A stretch of DNA of 64,000 nucleotides. Source: Thalassotalea algicola. Lineage in GTDB: Bacteria; Pseudomonadota; Gammaproteobacteria; Enterobacterales; Alteromonadaceae. Both the position numbers and the translations under genes were made by a program. Location of the stretch: NCBI RefSeq assembly GCF_012932965.1, contig NZ_JABBXH010000001.1, forward strand, positions 496,001-560,000, read 5' to 3'. The notes beneath the pieces are model-generated. The model had not been told where the DNA came from. It saw only the letters and a program-made list of their open reading frames with translations, and ran no database searches. Positions 42,582 through 50,649 of this stretch are shown here, one piece after another; position 1 is the first letter of the stretch, and each line of letters starts with the position of its first letter.

Positions 42582-43313
42582 ATGATGAAAAGAACTACCA
42601 TCGCCGCTGTGGCAATTGCACTATCTTCAATGACATTTATTGGCGCAGCTGCCGACTTAAAAGCCGGTATTTTCGAACTTAATCGCGGCCAATTTAAAAC
42701 TGCCTTAGCAGAATTTACTCCACTGTTAGAAGAAGGTTACGCTCCTGCGCAATACCAAGTAGCTTTAATGCATAAAAATGGTTGGGGAATGCGAAAAAAT
42801 AAGCAAAAGGCATTTGAATTATTTTCAAAAGCAGCTGAACAAAACTACCCAGACGCGCAATTTGAATTAGCACTAATGTACACAGAAGGCGACCCAGTTG
42901 AAAAAAATAGTAAAACCGCTTTTGAGTTAACCCAAAAAGCCGCTGATAAAGGCCTAGCTAGCGCACAGTTTAATTTAGGTGTGATGTACGCCCAAGGCAC
43001 AGGTACTTATAGAGACTATGCAAAAGCTGCGAAGAGCTATGAAAAAGCCGCAAGGCAGAATTATGCATTAGCGCAATTTAACCTAGCCTTATTGCACTTT
43101 GAAGGCAAAGGTGTAGATAAAAGTACAAAACAATCATATATTTGGAATACCATTGCTTCTTTTAATGGCTATGAGCCCGCTGAAAAAAGCCGTATTTTGG
43201 ATGAGCGAAAGCTATCTGTTAAAGATATTCAGGACGGCAGAGAACAAGCAGAAAGGCTTTATCAAAACCTATTAGCACAAGCTGAATTAAGAGCAAAAAG
43301 CGCAAATAATTAA
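42582..43313 (+). CDS. Sel1-repeat exported protein
   Basis: A 243-residue protein with a signal peptide (about residues 1-23, ending GAAA) and four to five Sel1 (TPR-like) repeats: YAPAQYQVALMHKNGWGMRKNKQKAFELFSKAA, then three more of about 36 residues. It is a periplasmic scaffold of unknown partner. It lies between yheS and yheT, where enterobacteria have none. The ribosome site GAGGG fits either of the two adjacent ATGs. Confidence 0.85.
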   Translation: MMKRTTIAAVAIALSSMTFIGAAADLKAGIFELNRGQFKTALAEFTPLLEEGYAPAQYQVALMHKNGWGMRKNKQKAFELFSKAAEQNYPDAQFELALMYTEGDPVEKNSKTAFELTQKAADKGLASAQFNLGVMYAQGTGTYRDYAKAAKSYEKAARQNYALAQFNLALLHFEGKGVDKSTKQSYIWNTIASFNGYEPAEKSRILDERKLSVKDIQDGREQAERLYQNLLAQAELRAKSANN

Positions 43314-43331
43314 CGAGAAAAGTTTGCTGGC

Positions 43332-43345
43332 TTGATCTAAATCAC
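43332..43345. promoter_or_regulatory. FNR-like box before the DUF3149 gene
   Basis: TTGATCTAAATCAC matches TTGAT-N4-ATCAA in all but the last base. It lies 71 bases before the DUF3149 start, in the region where FNR or CRP family proteins usually act. Confidence 0.45.
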
Positions 43346-43355
43346 AATTCAATTT

Positions 43356-43398
43356 CGCTCCTTATTTACAATACTAACAAGTTACAAAATAAGGAGCG
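43356..43398 (+). promoter_or_regulatory. perfect hairpin enclosing the DUF3149 ribosome site
   Basis: CGCTCCTTATTT (43356-43367) and AAATAAGGAGCG (43387-43398) are perfect 12-bp arms separated by 19 bases. The second arm contains the AAGGAG of the ATG at 43403, so in the folded transcript the site would be hidden. There is no T-run, so this is not a terminator. Confidence 0.7.
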
Positions 43399-43402
43399 TG
43401 TC

Positions 43403-43531
43403 ATGGACATTCTACAATCATTTTTCAACGACCCTGTGTTTTGGTTTTCATTCGGCGGGCTAGCAATTGTTTTAGGTATTTGTGGTTTTTATATTTACTT
43501 CTTTATGAAGAATATTGCTGAAAATAACTAG
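43403..43531 (+). CDS. DUF3149-like membrane micro-protein
   Basis: A 42-residue protein with ATG at 43403, 6 bases after AAGGAG. The sequence starts MDILQSFFNDPVFWF, has one membrane helix (about residues 15-35) and a short C-terminus MKNIAENN. The FNDPVFWFSFGG segment matches what I recall of DUF3149, a family of very small membrane proteins in gammaproteobacteria. Its role is unknown. The hairpin around its ribosome site and an FNR-like box upstream suggest tight control. It sits between the Sel1 and flagellin-like genes. Confidence 0.8.
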   Translation: MDILQSFFNDPVFWFSFGGLAIVLGICGFYIYFFMKNIAENN

Positions 43532-43588
43532 TTTATACAATGTAATAGGTAATAGTGCAGTGTTAACTATGAGCTATTGATTATTTTA

Positions 43589-43619
43589 TAGACAATTCCT
43601 GCGTCAAATTTGCTATACT
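43589..43619 (+). promoter_or_regulatory. extended -10 promoter of the flagellin-like gene
   Basis: TGCTATACT (43611-43619) is an extended -10 element (TG-n-TATACT) about 33 bases before the start codon. A -35 around 43589-43596 (TAGACAAT) is weak. No sigma-28 pattern of flagellin genes is seen. Confidence 0.4.
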
Positions 43620-43651
43620 CAAAATTGATGCGGAAATTGGAGTTAGTCATC

Positions 43652-44341
43652 ATGGCGTTATCTATAAATCAACAATCACCGACGCTCAGCGTGATTGAAC
43701 GCTTGCGCAAAGAGCAAGAAGAGAAGCAAGAACAGCTTGCTAGCGCTAAACGTATTAATAGCGCAGCAGATGATCCTGCTGGCTTACAAATTGCCAATCG
43801 CCTTTCGTCACAAATTAATGGCGATACTCAGCTGAGTATAAATGCTCAAGATCAGATCAATCTAAATAATATTCAAGAAGCTAGCTTTTCCGCGATTAAT
43901 GATAGCTTACAAAGAGCCGGTGAACTGTCCGTGCAATCAGGCAGCCCATTAAATGATCCAACGGCTATTCAAGGCGAATTGGACCAAATTGCTGAGCAAG
44001 TCAATACCATTGCCGGTGAAGTATTGGGTGATCCTAACTTTCTTTCAGGTCTAGATGCTACAGACCCTGCTGCAACGCAAGCAGCTTTAGAAACTGCTTA
44101 TGACGCAATAAGCCAACAGACTTCAGCTTTAGGTGCACAAAGCAATGGTTTAACAAGCCAAGTATCAACTTATGAAACATCGGTAGTCAATGTCAGTGCA
44201 GCTCGTTCACGTATACAAGACACCGACTTTGCAAAGACAACCGCTGAACAAGAACAAGTAAATACCTTATTACAAACTGCCATAATTAATAAAAAAGATG
44301 AAGAAGCACGCAAAGGTCTTTTGATTAATCAGCTAGTTTAA
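43652..44341 (+). CDS. miniature flagellin-like protein
   Basis: A 229-residue protein from ATG 43652 (MALSINQQSP), 10 bases after GGAG; the ORF start at 43610 is not real. The flagellin N-terminal domain is recognisable, with RINSAADDPAGLQIANRLSSQINGDTQLSINAQDQINL and the SRIQDTDFAKTTAEQEQ C-terminal helix, but the middle, exposed domains are almost absent (usual flagellins are 270-500 residues) and the C-terminus is charged and unusual. No other flagellar genes are here. It could be a minor filament part or a protein that re-used the flagellin core. Confidence 0.75.
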   Translation: MALSINQQSPTLSVIERLRKEQEEKQEQLASAKRINSAADDPAGLQIANRLSSQINGDTQLSINAQDQINLNNIQEASFSAINDSLQRAGELSVQSGSPLNDPTAIQGELDQIAEQVNTIAGEVLGDPNFLSGLDATDPAATQAALETAYDAISQQTSALGAQSNGLTSQVSTYETSVVNVSAARSRIQDTDFAKTTAEQEQVNTLLQTAIINKKDEEARKGLLINQLV

Positions 44342-44364
44342 TCACTCATCTTAGGTATAATCAG

Positions 44365-44389
44365 ACGCTCACCTATGTGGGCGTTTTTT
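44365..44389 (+). terminator. terminator after the flagellin-like gene
   Basis: ACGCTCAC (44365-44372), CTAT, GTGGGCGT (44377-44384) with a T-run right after. It also shows that the longer yheT frame starting with GTG at 44377 is not used. Confidence 0.8.
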
Positions 44390-44403
44390 GTGTCAGAAAT
44401 TCA

Positions 44404-45375
44404 ATGATTATCGATAGTACTTTCAAACCTGCTTGGTGGCTGCGTAACGCCCACTTGCAAACAATTTTGGCTAAGAGCTTTAAGAAAAACCAACAGCTTT
44501 CTTTGCATCAAACAACGCTTGAAACACCTGATGATGATTTTTTAGATTTAGTTTGGACAGAGCTCCCAGAATCGAGCAACACGAAGCCCATTATAGTGAT
44601 ACTGCACGGACTAGAAGGTTCTGCAGAAAGTCATTATGCCAAGGGAATGCTTGCAGCTATCAAACAACAAGGATGGATTGGCCTGCTCATGCACTTTCGT
44701 GGCTGCAGTGGTAGACCAAATCGCAAGGCACAATCTTATCATTCAGGTGATACCAGAGATATAACATTTATCTCAGAATGGTTAGCTGGACTTTATCCTG
44801 ATGCATCCAAAGCTGCGGTTGGCTTTTCGCTAGGTGGGAATGCGTTAACACGATACCTTGCACAAACGCCAAACAATCCTTTTCAAACAGCCTGTATTAT
44901 CTGCGCGCCTTTAGACTTATCCAGTTGTAGTCAACGAATTAGTCAAGGCAGCTCTAAGATATATCAAAAATACCTTGTGGATATGTTAAAAACTTCTACC
45001 TTCGAAAAAATGGAACAGCAATTATTGCCCGATATCTGTCCAGATAAACTAGCTGCTGTCGATAAACTATGGGATTTTGATCAGATGGTCACTGCACCTA
45101 TTAACGGCTTCACTGGCGCTGAGCATTATTATCAACAGGCAAGTGGCAAACCAGTAATGCACAAAATCAATCGACCTTGCCTGTTTATTCACGCAGCCGA
45201 CGATCCATTTCTTTCCCATCAAGATATAGTCCCCAATAGTGACCTTCCTGAACACCTAACCTTTGAAATTAGTGAAAAAGGTGGGCATGTCGGGTTTGTT
45301 ACTGGCAACAACCCATTGAAGCCGGTATTTTGGCTTGAACAACGTGTGCCACAGTACTTGAAACAATTTTTATGA
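44404..45375 (+). CDS. yheT: alpha/beta hydrolase YheT
   Basis: A 323-residue protein from ATG 44404 ([21 protein letters not shown]), which matches the conserved SFKP...HLQT start of the YheT family. The nucleophile elbow is [13 protein letters not shown], and the catalytic Asp (ADDPFLS) and His (GGHVGFV) follow. E. coli YheT is a cytoplasmic hydrolase of unknown substrate. Its stop overlaps the yheU start by 4 bases (ATGA), the same pair as in E. coli. Confidence 0.92.
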   Translation: MIIDSTFKPAWWLRNAHLQTILAKSFKKNQQLSLHQTTLETPDDDFLDLVWTELPESSNTKPIIVILHGLEGSAESHYAKGMLAAIKQQGWIGLLMHFRGCSGRPNRKAQSYHSGDTRDITFISEWLAGLYPDASKAAVGFSLGGNALTRYLAQTPNNPFQTACIICAPLDLSSCSQRISQGSSKIYQKYLVDMLKTSTFEKMEQQLLPDICPDKLAAVDKLWDFDQMVTAPINGFTGAEHYYQQASGKPVMHKINRPCLFIHAADDPFLSHQDIVPNSDLPEHLTFEISEKGGHVGFVTGNNPLKPVFWLEQRVPQYLKQFL

Positions 45376-45614
45376 TTATTCCCTATCAAGATATTAGTCC
45401 AGATACACTGGATAACTTAATAAAAGAATTTGTCTTACGAGAAGGAACCGACTATGGCTTAGAAGATGTCGATATTGACCAGAAAATTAATGATGTAAAA
45501 GTACAACTTAAATTAGGTATTGTGATCATTGTTTTTTCAGAACTGCATGAAACCGTTAATATTTTACCTAAAGAGCAGTTTGAGCAAACCAGCGAAAATG
45601 AACCAAACTGGTAG
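45372..45614 (+). CDS. yheU: YheU family protein
   Basis: An 80-residue protein with the UPF0270 pattern: [29 protein letters not shown], then [21 protein letters not shown]. Function not known. It is translationally coupled to yheT and ends before a stem-loop shared with the convergent dehydratase gene. Confidence 0.92.
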   Translation: MIIPYQDISPDTLDNLIKEFVLREGTDYGLEDVDIDQKINDVKVQLKLGIVIIVFSELHETVNILPKEQFEQTSENEPNW

Positions 45615-45633
45615 CTAAAATTTTAATTACCAG
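45608..45633. terminator. stem-loop between yheU and the dehydratase gene
   Basis: A 26-base near-perfect inverted repeat from CTGGTA (45608-45613) to TACCAG (45628-45633) with AAAATTTT at its centre. It overlaps the yheU stop and lies between convergent genes. Without a T-run it is a weak terminator candidate. Confidence 0.35.
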
Positions 45634-45641
45634 ACAAAGGG

Positions 45642-46454
45642 TTACATTAATGTCAGGTGCAAGTGGCGGTTTTCTAAGTTATTCGAGAACAATCCATATG
45701 TGCCAGTGTCCATTCCTACAAGTTTTACCTCCCTTGGAAGAAAGCAAGGCTGATTAAATTTAGCATTAATCTGTTTTACACCGCTACTTAATGGGATTTT
45801 TGTTAGGCTCCAGTGCAAGTTGAACATACCGTGCATAACACAATTTTTCATACCTAATAATTTAGCTGAAGCAGACGACAAATGGATCGGATTAAAGTCT
45901 CCTGATAGTTTGGCATAAGCTCTGGCTTTTTTTACATCCAGGTCAATTGAGTCAATTAACTCACCGCAAGCTGGATTATGCTCTCTTTTCTGACTGCTTC
46001 TAAACGATAGATCTTTATCTAATATTTCGTTCACACAAACCAAACATGCTTTATCACGCTGTATAAGATTTATTTCAATACGATATATAAGCCCTTTGTC
46101 AGTACGATTGCATGCTGTAAACGACAGAATCAAATCAAACGTATCTCGCCAATTCACACTCTCTAGTAACTGAAATTGGCTTGATAAATGAATTAACCCC
46201 ATAAGCTTACTTGAGAAATGTGCTTGAGCTAAAAGCTGTCCTATATACCGGTAGCTTATATTGAATAAATAGCTTGGTGGAATTTGTTGGCAATCAAAAA
46301 ACAATCTAAATGCCGCTCGTTGTTCTGCATTTGTCGATAAATAATTAATACGAATGGTACTTGGCTTAAACTGCTCAAATGGCACTGTTTTACGCGCAAC
46401 TAACGCACGAATTAATTGCCAATTATTCATTGGTTGTTGCACAACTGTTTTCAT
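45642..46454 (-). CDS. MaoC-like hot-dog dehydratase
   Basis: A 270-residue protein with a C-terminal MaoC-type hot-dog domain: AYAKLSGDFNPIHLSSASAKLLGMKNCVMHGMF holds the catalytic Asp/His pair (D-x-N-P-I-H) of R-specific enoyl-CoA hydratases. The N-terminal 130 residues look like a second, degenerate hot-dog. Likely substrate: a (2E)-enoyl-CoA. It stands alone. Confidence 0.8.
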   Translation of the reverse strand: MKTVVQQPMNNWQLIRALVARKTVPFEQFKPSTIRINYLSTNAEQRAAFRLFFDCQQIPPSYLFNISYRYIGQLLAQAHFSSKLMGLIHLSSQFQLLESVNWRDTFDLILSFTACNRTDKGLIYRIEINLIQRDKACLVCVNEILDKDLSFRSSQKREHNPACGELIDSIDLDVKKARAYAKLSGDFNPIHLSSASAKLLGMKNCVMHGMFNLHWSLTKIPLSSGVKQINAKFNQPCFLPREVKLVGMDTGTYGLFSNNLENRHLHLTLM

Positions 46455-46633
46455 TCTACCTCGCTAGTCGAAACTAAATGTTTTTAGGTTCACCATTTTT
46501 AATACAAGACATTAAGCGTAATACAGTCTTGAAATTCACTTTTCCTGCTCTAATCAATAGCGCCTTAATAAACGATTATTTCTCGCAACGTATTCCTGAA
46601 GACAAAACAGTTGCATTATCATTTGTCGTTAAT

Positions 46634-46660
46634 TAAAAAAACCAGCGATTAGCTGGCTTC
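46634..46660 (-). terminator. terminator of the yceI gene
   Basis: CCAGC (46642-46646) and GCTGG (46652-46656) pair, with the T-run (as A-run 46634-46640) on the minus strand side. A short stem but correctly placed after the operon. Confidence 0.6.
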
Positions 46661-46683
46661 TTCTTACAAAATGCACCATTTAG

Positions 46684-47256
46684 TTATTTATCAACATAGG
46701 TCAAACTAAACGTCACTGGCACGGCATTACTAATACTTGGTAACTGGGCAATTTCTTGCAATTTCGCGACTCCAGCGGCTAAATCAAATTGTTTAGCATT
46801 GAGCAGTAACGGCTTAAACGAATTTACTAAAATTCTATTAGCAGCCAATTTAACTACCTGTACTTTCACATCGACTTTCTGTTGCTTACCATGTAAATCA
46901 ATTACGCCTGATAATGGAATTACTTTTTGCTCACCAACTGCCATTGCCTTAATAAAGGCTAAATCCACATCAGCAGAAAATGTAGCTTTTGTAAATTCTG
47001 CAGTGTTAAATAGAAAGTCTCGCATGCGCTGATCGCGAATTTCAATGTTGGTATTCACACTAGCTAAGTCAATTGCTAGCGTTACGGTACCATTATCTCC
47101 GATCTCACCCATAAGCTTTTCAAAATGGTGAACTTCTGACACCTCACTTTTTTTAGTACTAATGAAATTAACGGTTGAATTGGTATTATCTAATTGCCAA
47201 GCACTAAAGGCAGGAAAGGCGATTAAACTAGAGAGAACTAATGCTTTAAATTTCAT
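46684..47256 (-). CDS. YceI family periplasmic protein
   Basis: A 190-residue protein from ATG 47256, 7 bases after AAGGA; the ORF start at 47277 is not likely. It has a signal peptide (about 1-18, ending AFSA) and the YceI lipocalin-like barrel: WQLDNTNSTVNFISTKK, then the usual NIEIRDQRMRDFLFNTAEFTKATF. YceI proteins bind isoprenoids in the periplasm. It is downstream of cysQ by 35 bases on the same strand. Confidence 0.88.
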   Translation of the reverse strand: MKFKALVLSSLIAFPAFSAWQLDNTNSTVNFISTKKSEVSEVHHFEKLMGEIGDNGTVTLAIDLASVNTNIEIRDQRMRDFLFNTAEFTKATFSADVDLAFIKAMAVGEQKVIPLSGVIDLHGKQQKVDVKVQVVKLAANRILVNSFKPLLLNAKQFDLAAGVAKLQEIAQLPSISNAVPVTFSLTYVDK

Positions 47257-47291
47257 CATATCATCCTTGTTATTCATAAATAATTTAGGGA

Positions 47292-48116
47292 TTAAAAATC
47301 CCGTTTTGCTCGGTGCGGTTTAATAATTTTCTGCCAAGGAAATTCCTTAGCGCCTAAGCTAACAAAGTCAGGGTTCATTAAGGTGCCGCGTTTATTATAG
47401 CTTAATGGGTTAAATTCACTATCCAATATGGTACCGCCCGCTTGCTCTAAAATACATTGGCTTGCACCAGTGTCCCACTCACCAGTCGGACCGATTCTTA
47501 AGTAGCAATCTGCTCCACCTTCGGCAATTAAGCAGTTTTTCAACGAGCAACTACCTAGTGCCACATAATCAAAATCATAATCAGTATTAAGGTATCGCCC
47601 CATTAAACTTAGCTCTTGGCGACGGCTAATCGCCACCTTAACCCTTCTATCTGGAGTGTAAGGTTCAACATGTATTTGCTTACTACTGATACCGTTGTCT
47701 TTAAAAGCGCCAGAACCGGTTTGTCCAAAATACGTTAGGTGGTGTTCTGGCGCATGAATAACACCAATAGTCGGCCAACCATTCTCCACCAAGGCAATAT
47801 TAACCGCAAAGTCGCCGCTGCCAATAATGAATTCACCTGTACCATCTATAGGGTCAAGCAACCAATAGCGCTGCCACTTACCTCGCTCATTTAACGGAAG
47901 CGGCCCCACTTCCTCAGAAATAATAGGAATATCTGGAGTTAGTGTTTTTAGTTGTTCCATTATTGTGGCATTGGCAGCGAGATCGGCGCTCGTTACCGGA
48001 CTGTCGTCTTCTTTAATTTCAGAAGTAAAATTGCGCTTTCGATAGAAACCTAATACTTCTTTTCCCGCAAGTTTTGCAGCATCTAAGGCAATGGATAATA
48101 GCTTGTCATCGGTCAT
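47292..48116 (-). CDS. cysQ: 3'(2'),5'-bisphosphate nucleotidase
   Basis: A 274-residue inositol monophosphatase-fold enzyme. The metal-binding sites are visible: SEEVGPLPL (Glu), LLDPIDGTGEFI (Asp-x-Ile-Asp-Gly-Thr) and GEWDTGASQCILEQAGG. It removes the 3'-phosphate of PAP/PAPS in sulfur assimilation. It overlaps nudE by 11 bases, forming an operon. Confidence 0.92.
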   Translation of the reverse strand: MTDDKLLSIALDAAKLAGKEVLGFYRKRNFTSEIKEDDSPVTSADLAANATIMEQLKTLTPDIPIISEEVGPLPLNERGKWQRYWLLDPIDGTGEFIIGSGDFAVNIALVENGWPTIGVIHAPEHHLTYFGQTGSGAFKDNGISSKQIHVEPYTPDRRVKVAISRRQELSLMGRYLNTDYDFDYVALGSCSLKNCLIAEGGADCYLRIGPTGEWDTGASQCILEQAGGTILDSEFNPLSYNKRGTLMNPDFVSLGAKEFPWQKIIKPHRAKRDF

Positions 48117-48666
48117 TACTAAGCTCCTTATCTCGCACTAACATCAATGCAGCAATCGAGCGTGCTTCATTAAAATCTGGCTGAGTTAATAAAGATTGAT
48201 AATCGGAAATAGCCCAAGGAACAACTTGTAGAGGCTCTGGTTCATCGCCTTCTAATTGAGAAGAATACAAGCCTTTCGCTAAATAAATTTTCATCTGAGC
48301 ATTAAAAAATGCAGGTGCCATAGCAACATCATGCACATGAATAAGCTCTTGAGCTCCGTAACCAATTTCCTCTTGCAATTCTCGGTTAGCTGCCTCTTCA
48401 CCTGTTTCTCCAGGATCGATTAACCCTTTAGGAAAACCAAGTTCATAACTGTGACTACCCGCACAATACTCTTTAACCAAAAGCATAGTGTCATCATCAA
48501 GCATTGGCACAATCATAACCGCACCACGACCAGCCCCTTGCATGCGCTCATATTCGCGTTTTTGGCCATTACTAAAAACCAAATCGATTTGCTCAATAGC
48601 AAATAATCGACTTTTAGCGACAGTGCGACGATCAGTAATTTCAGGTAAACGATTTTTATCGGTCAT
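48106..48666 (-). CDS. nudE: ADP compounds hydrolase NudE
   Basis: A 186-residue Nudix enzyme. The Nudix box GLIDPGETGEEAANRELQEEIG (G-x5-E-x7-REUxEExGU) is complete. Length and neighbours (cysQ, yrfG) match E. coli NudE, which hydrolyses ADP-ribose, NADH and Ap3A. It is the first gene of the nudE-cysQ-yceI run and divergent from yrfG. Confidence 0.92.
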   Translation of the reverse strand: MTDKNRLPEITDRRTVAKSRLFAIEQIDLVFSNGQKREYERMQGAGRGAVMIVPMLDDDTMLLVKEYCAGSHSYELGFPKGLIDPGETGEEAANRELQEEIGYGAQELIHVHDVAMAPAFFNAQMKIYLAKGLYSSQLEGDEPEPLQVVPWAISDYQSLLTQPDFNEARSIAALMLVRDKELSNDR

Positions 48667-48760
48667 AAAGTTTCAGCGAGCAAAAATAAAAACTATTGGT
48701 GTAGCGAAGTTAAATCAAACGTTATAATGACATAATAATGTGTTTTCATGGAAAAAATCT

Positions 48761-49435
48761 ATGCTGAATTGGGCAGAAATTTCGACCGTTTTACTCGATA
48801 TGGATGGGACAATTCTCGATCTGCATTTTGACAATCAATTTTGGCTTCACCATTTACCGCAAAGATATGCAGAAACTAAAGCGATTTCGCTGATAGATGC
48901 GCAACATGAGCTGCTATCACATTACCAAAGAGTAGAAGGTACAATAGCTTGGTATTGCCTTGATTACTGGGCTGAACAAACGCAGCTGCCAATCACCGAA
49001 TTAAAGCGTGAAATTCAACATTTAATACAATTGCGTGAAGATGCTGATGAATTTCTTCAGGCATTGCGCCAAAGCGGCAGAAAAATAGTGTTGGTGACTA
49101 ATGCGCACCCTGATAGCTTGTCGTTAAAGATTGAACGAACCCAGCTCGATAAGTATTTTGATAAACTTTATTCTACCCACGAATTTGGAGTAACTAAAGA
49201 GTCGCAATCACTGTGGCAACAATTGCAACAAGCAGAAAATTTTGACAATGAACAAACGCTATTTGTTGACGATAGCTTAACTATACTCGACTCAGCCAAA
49301 ACGTTCGGCATAAAACATTTATTGGCTGTCGCTAACCCAGACAGCAAACAAGAAGTCAAAGAAATTAATCATTACCCAGCAATTACCGATTACCGAGTAA
49401 TGACCAAAGAAATACTAAATCATTCTAAAATTTAA
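48761..49435 (+). CDS. yrfG: GMP/IMP nucleotidase YrfG
   Basis: A 224-residue HAD hydrolase from ATG 48761; the GTG 21 bases earlier is not favoured. TVLLDMDGTILDLHFDN is the HAD motif I with the YrfG-specific context, LVTNAHP motif II and LFVDDSLTILDSA motif IV. E. coli YrfG dephosphorylates GMP and IMP. In E. coli the order is nudE, igaA, yrfG, hslR, hslO, pckA; here igaA is missing and the gsp operon lies between yrfG and hslR. The end overlaps gspN by 11 bases. Confidence 0.9.
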   Translation: MLNWAEISTVLLDMDGTILDLHFDNQFWLHHLPQRYAETKAISLIDAQHELLSHYQRVEGTIAWYCLDYWAEQTQLPITELKREIQHLIQLREDADEFLQALRQSGRKIVLVTNAHPDSLSLKIERTQLDKYFDKLYSTHEFGVTKESQSLWQQLQQAENFDNEQTLFVDDSLTILDSAKTFGIKHLLAVANPDSKQEVKEINHYPAITDYRVMTKEILNHSKI

Positions 49436-50168
49436 GCGGGTATCGCCCCTGAGCATCGGCATTGCCAAGAAAAGGTAATGCTTGCTTTAATGCCGTAGGG
49501 AAGTCACTGCCTGGCTTTAAATACCCCTGCCCGCTAACCTTACCACCTAAGCTTAATAGCGCAGTATAAGTAAGACCTAATCTGTTTTTCGGATCAATTT
49601 CTAATGCTAGCATTTTGTTTTGACAGCGAATGCTTGCTTTTAGGTCACCAAACTCTATGTTTTGTTCTAATGCCATTACTGCAGAGCGCCGCCAATGAAT
49701 AGTCCCTGATGCATGTATACACTCATTGGAAGTGATTGATAATTGCTTAATATCTAACACAACACCACCAAATGCCTCAACAGGAATAGGAAGTGGTATA
49801 AAAGGCACTATTTCTCCGGCAGCAATATTAATCGTTGTATCGCTAAGCATTAGTTCATTCGCAGTTAAAGTAACGTATGCCTTACCCTGAGGGCCTGACA
49901 TTAACCTTTCACCAAACGTAATATCAGCACTCGGCGAAAGCAGTAATAACGACCAAGGATTTACACTAGCTGTTATATTTTGAACATCGAATTGATTGAA
50001 GCTTAAACTGCTAACTTCGCTTTGCCATACGCTTCCCTTAACTTCACCCAACTTAAGTGCTTTAGGTAGCGAAAACCAACCCACAGCAACATTAGCGGGA
50101 ATTAGTGCAACAACGAAAAATAAGTATAAAAAGACTAAAACACCAGCTAAGGCTAATTTTGATTTCAT
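49425..50168 (-). CDS. gspN: type II secretion protein N
   Basis: A 247-residue protein with one N-terminal membrane segment (about 8-28) and the GspN periplasmic part: VAVGWFSLPKALKLGEVKGSVWQSEVSSL is typical. It is the least conserved and not always essential component. It is the last gene of the operon, 7 bases after gspM. Confidence 0.85.
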   Translation of the reverse strand: MKSKLALAGVLVFLYLFFVVALIPANVAVGWFSLPKALKLGEVKGSVWQSEVSSLSFNQFDVQNITASVNPWSLLLLSPSADITFGERLMSGPQGKAYVTLTANELMLSDTTINIAAGEIVPFIPLPIPVEAFGGVVLDIKQLSITSNECIHASGTIHWRRSAVMALEQNIEFGDLKASIRCQNKMLALEIDPKNRLGLTYTALLSLGGKVSGQGYLKPGSDFPTALKQALPFLGNADAQGRYPLKF

Positions 50169-50175
50169 TTTTTAA

Positions 50176-50646
50176 TTAACCACGTGCGATATTTAAACGA
50201 CGAACTTTAACAACACCAGGGTCATTTCCAATACTGATATCAATGTTGTTCACACTTAGCCCTTGCTGAACGGTCAAATTATCAAGTAAACGCAGTAACT
50301 GTTCAAATGGTACGTCATCTATCCACACTTGTACTGCATCACCTTGCGGCTGAATTCGAGCGATAGCAATTTGATACTGACCTGCCGTGCGATTTACAAT
50401 ACTCGATAAGCTACCACCATTAATTTTTCGGCTCGTTTTTTTCCCTGAAGCTGCAATTGCTGCAGTACTCTCTTTTACATAGCTGAGTAGTTCTTTCGTT
50501 CGTTTTTGCTTTTTTTCAGCCCTGTCTAAGCCAGAAATCACTGGCTGCCAAACAGCTTGATGCAAAACAAAAATACCAACTAATAGTGACATTGCTATCA
50601 CTAGGTATTGCTCTCGTTGTTGTAATTGTTGCCACCACTGTTTCAT
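50176..50646 (-). CDS. gspM: type II secretion protein M
   Basis: A 156-residue inner membrane protein: one membrane helix (about 13-32, YLVIAMSLLVGIFVLHQAVW) then a periplasmic ferredoxin-like domain containing the usual SLSSIVNRTAGQYQI and VQVWIDDVPFEQLLRLL. GspM pairs with GspL in the inner membrane platform. Three bases separate it from gspL. Confidence 0.9.
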   Translation of the reverse strand: MKQWWQQLQQREQYLVIAMSLLVGIFVLHQAVWQPVISGLDRAEKKQKRTKELLSYVKESTAAIAASGKKTSRKINGGSLSSIVNRTAGQYQIAIARIQPQGDAVQVWIDDVPFEQLLRLLDNLTVQQGLSVNNIDISIGNDPGVVKVRRLNIARG

Positions 50647-50649
50647 TTG

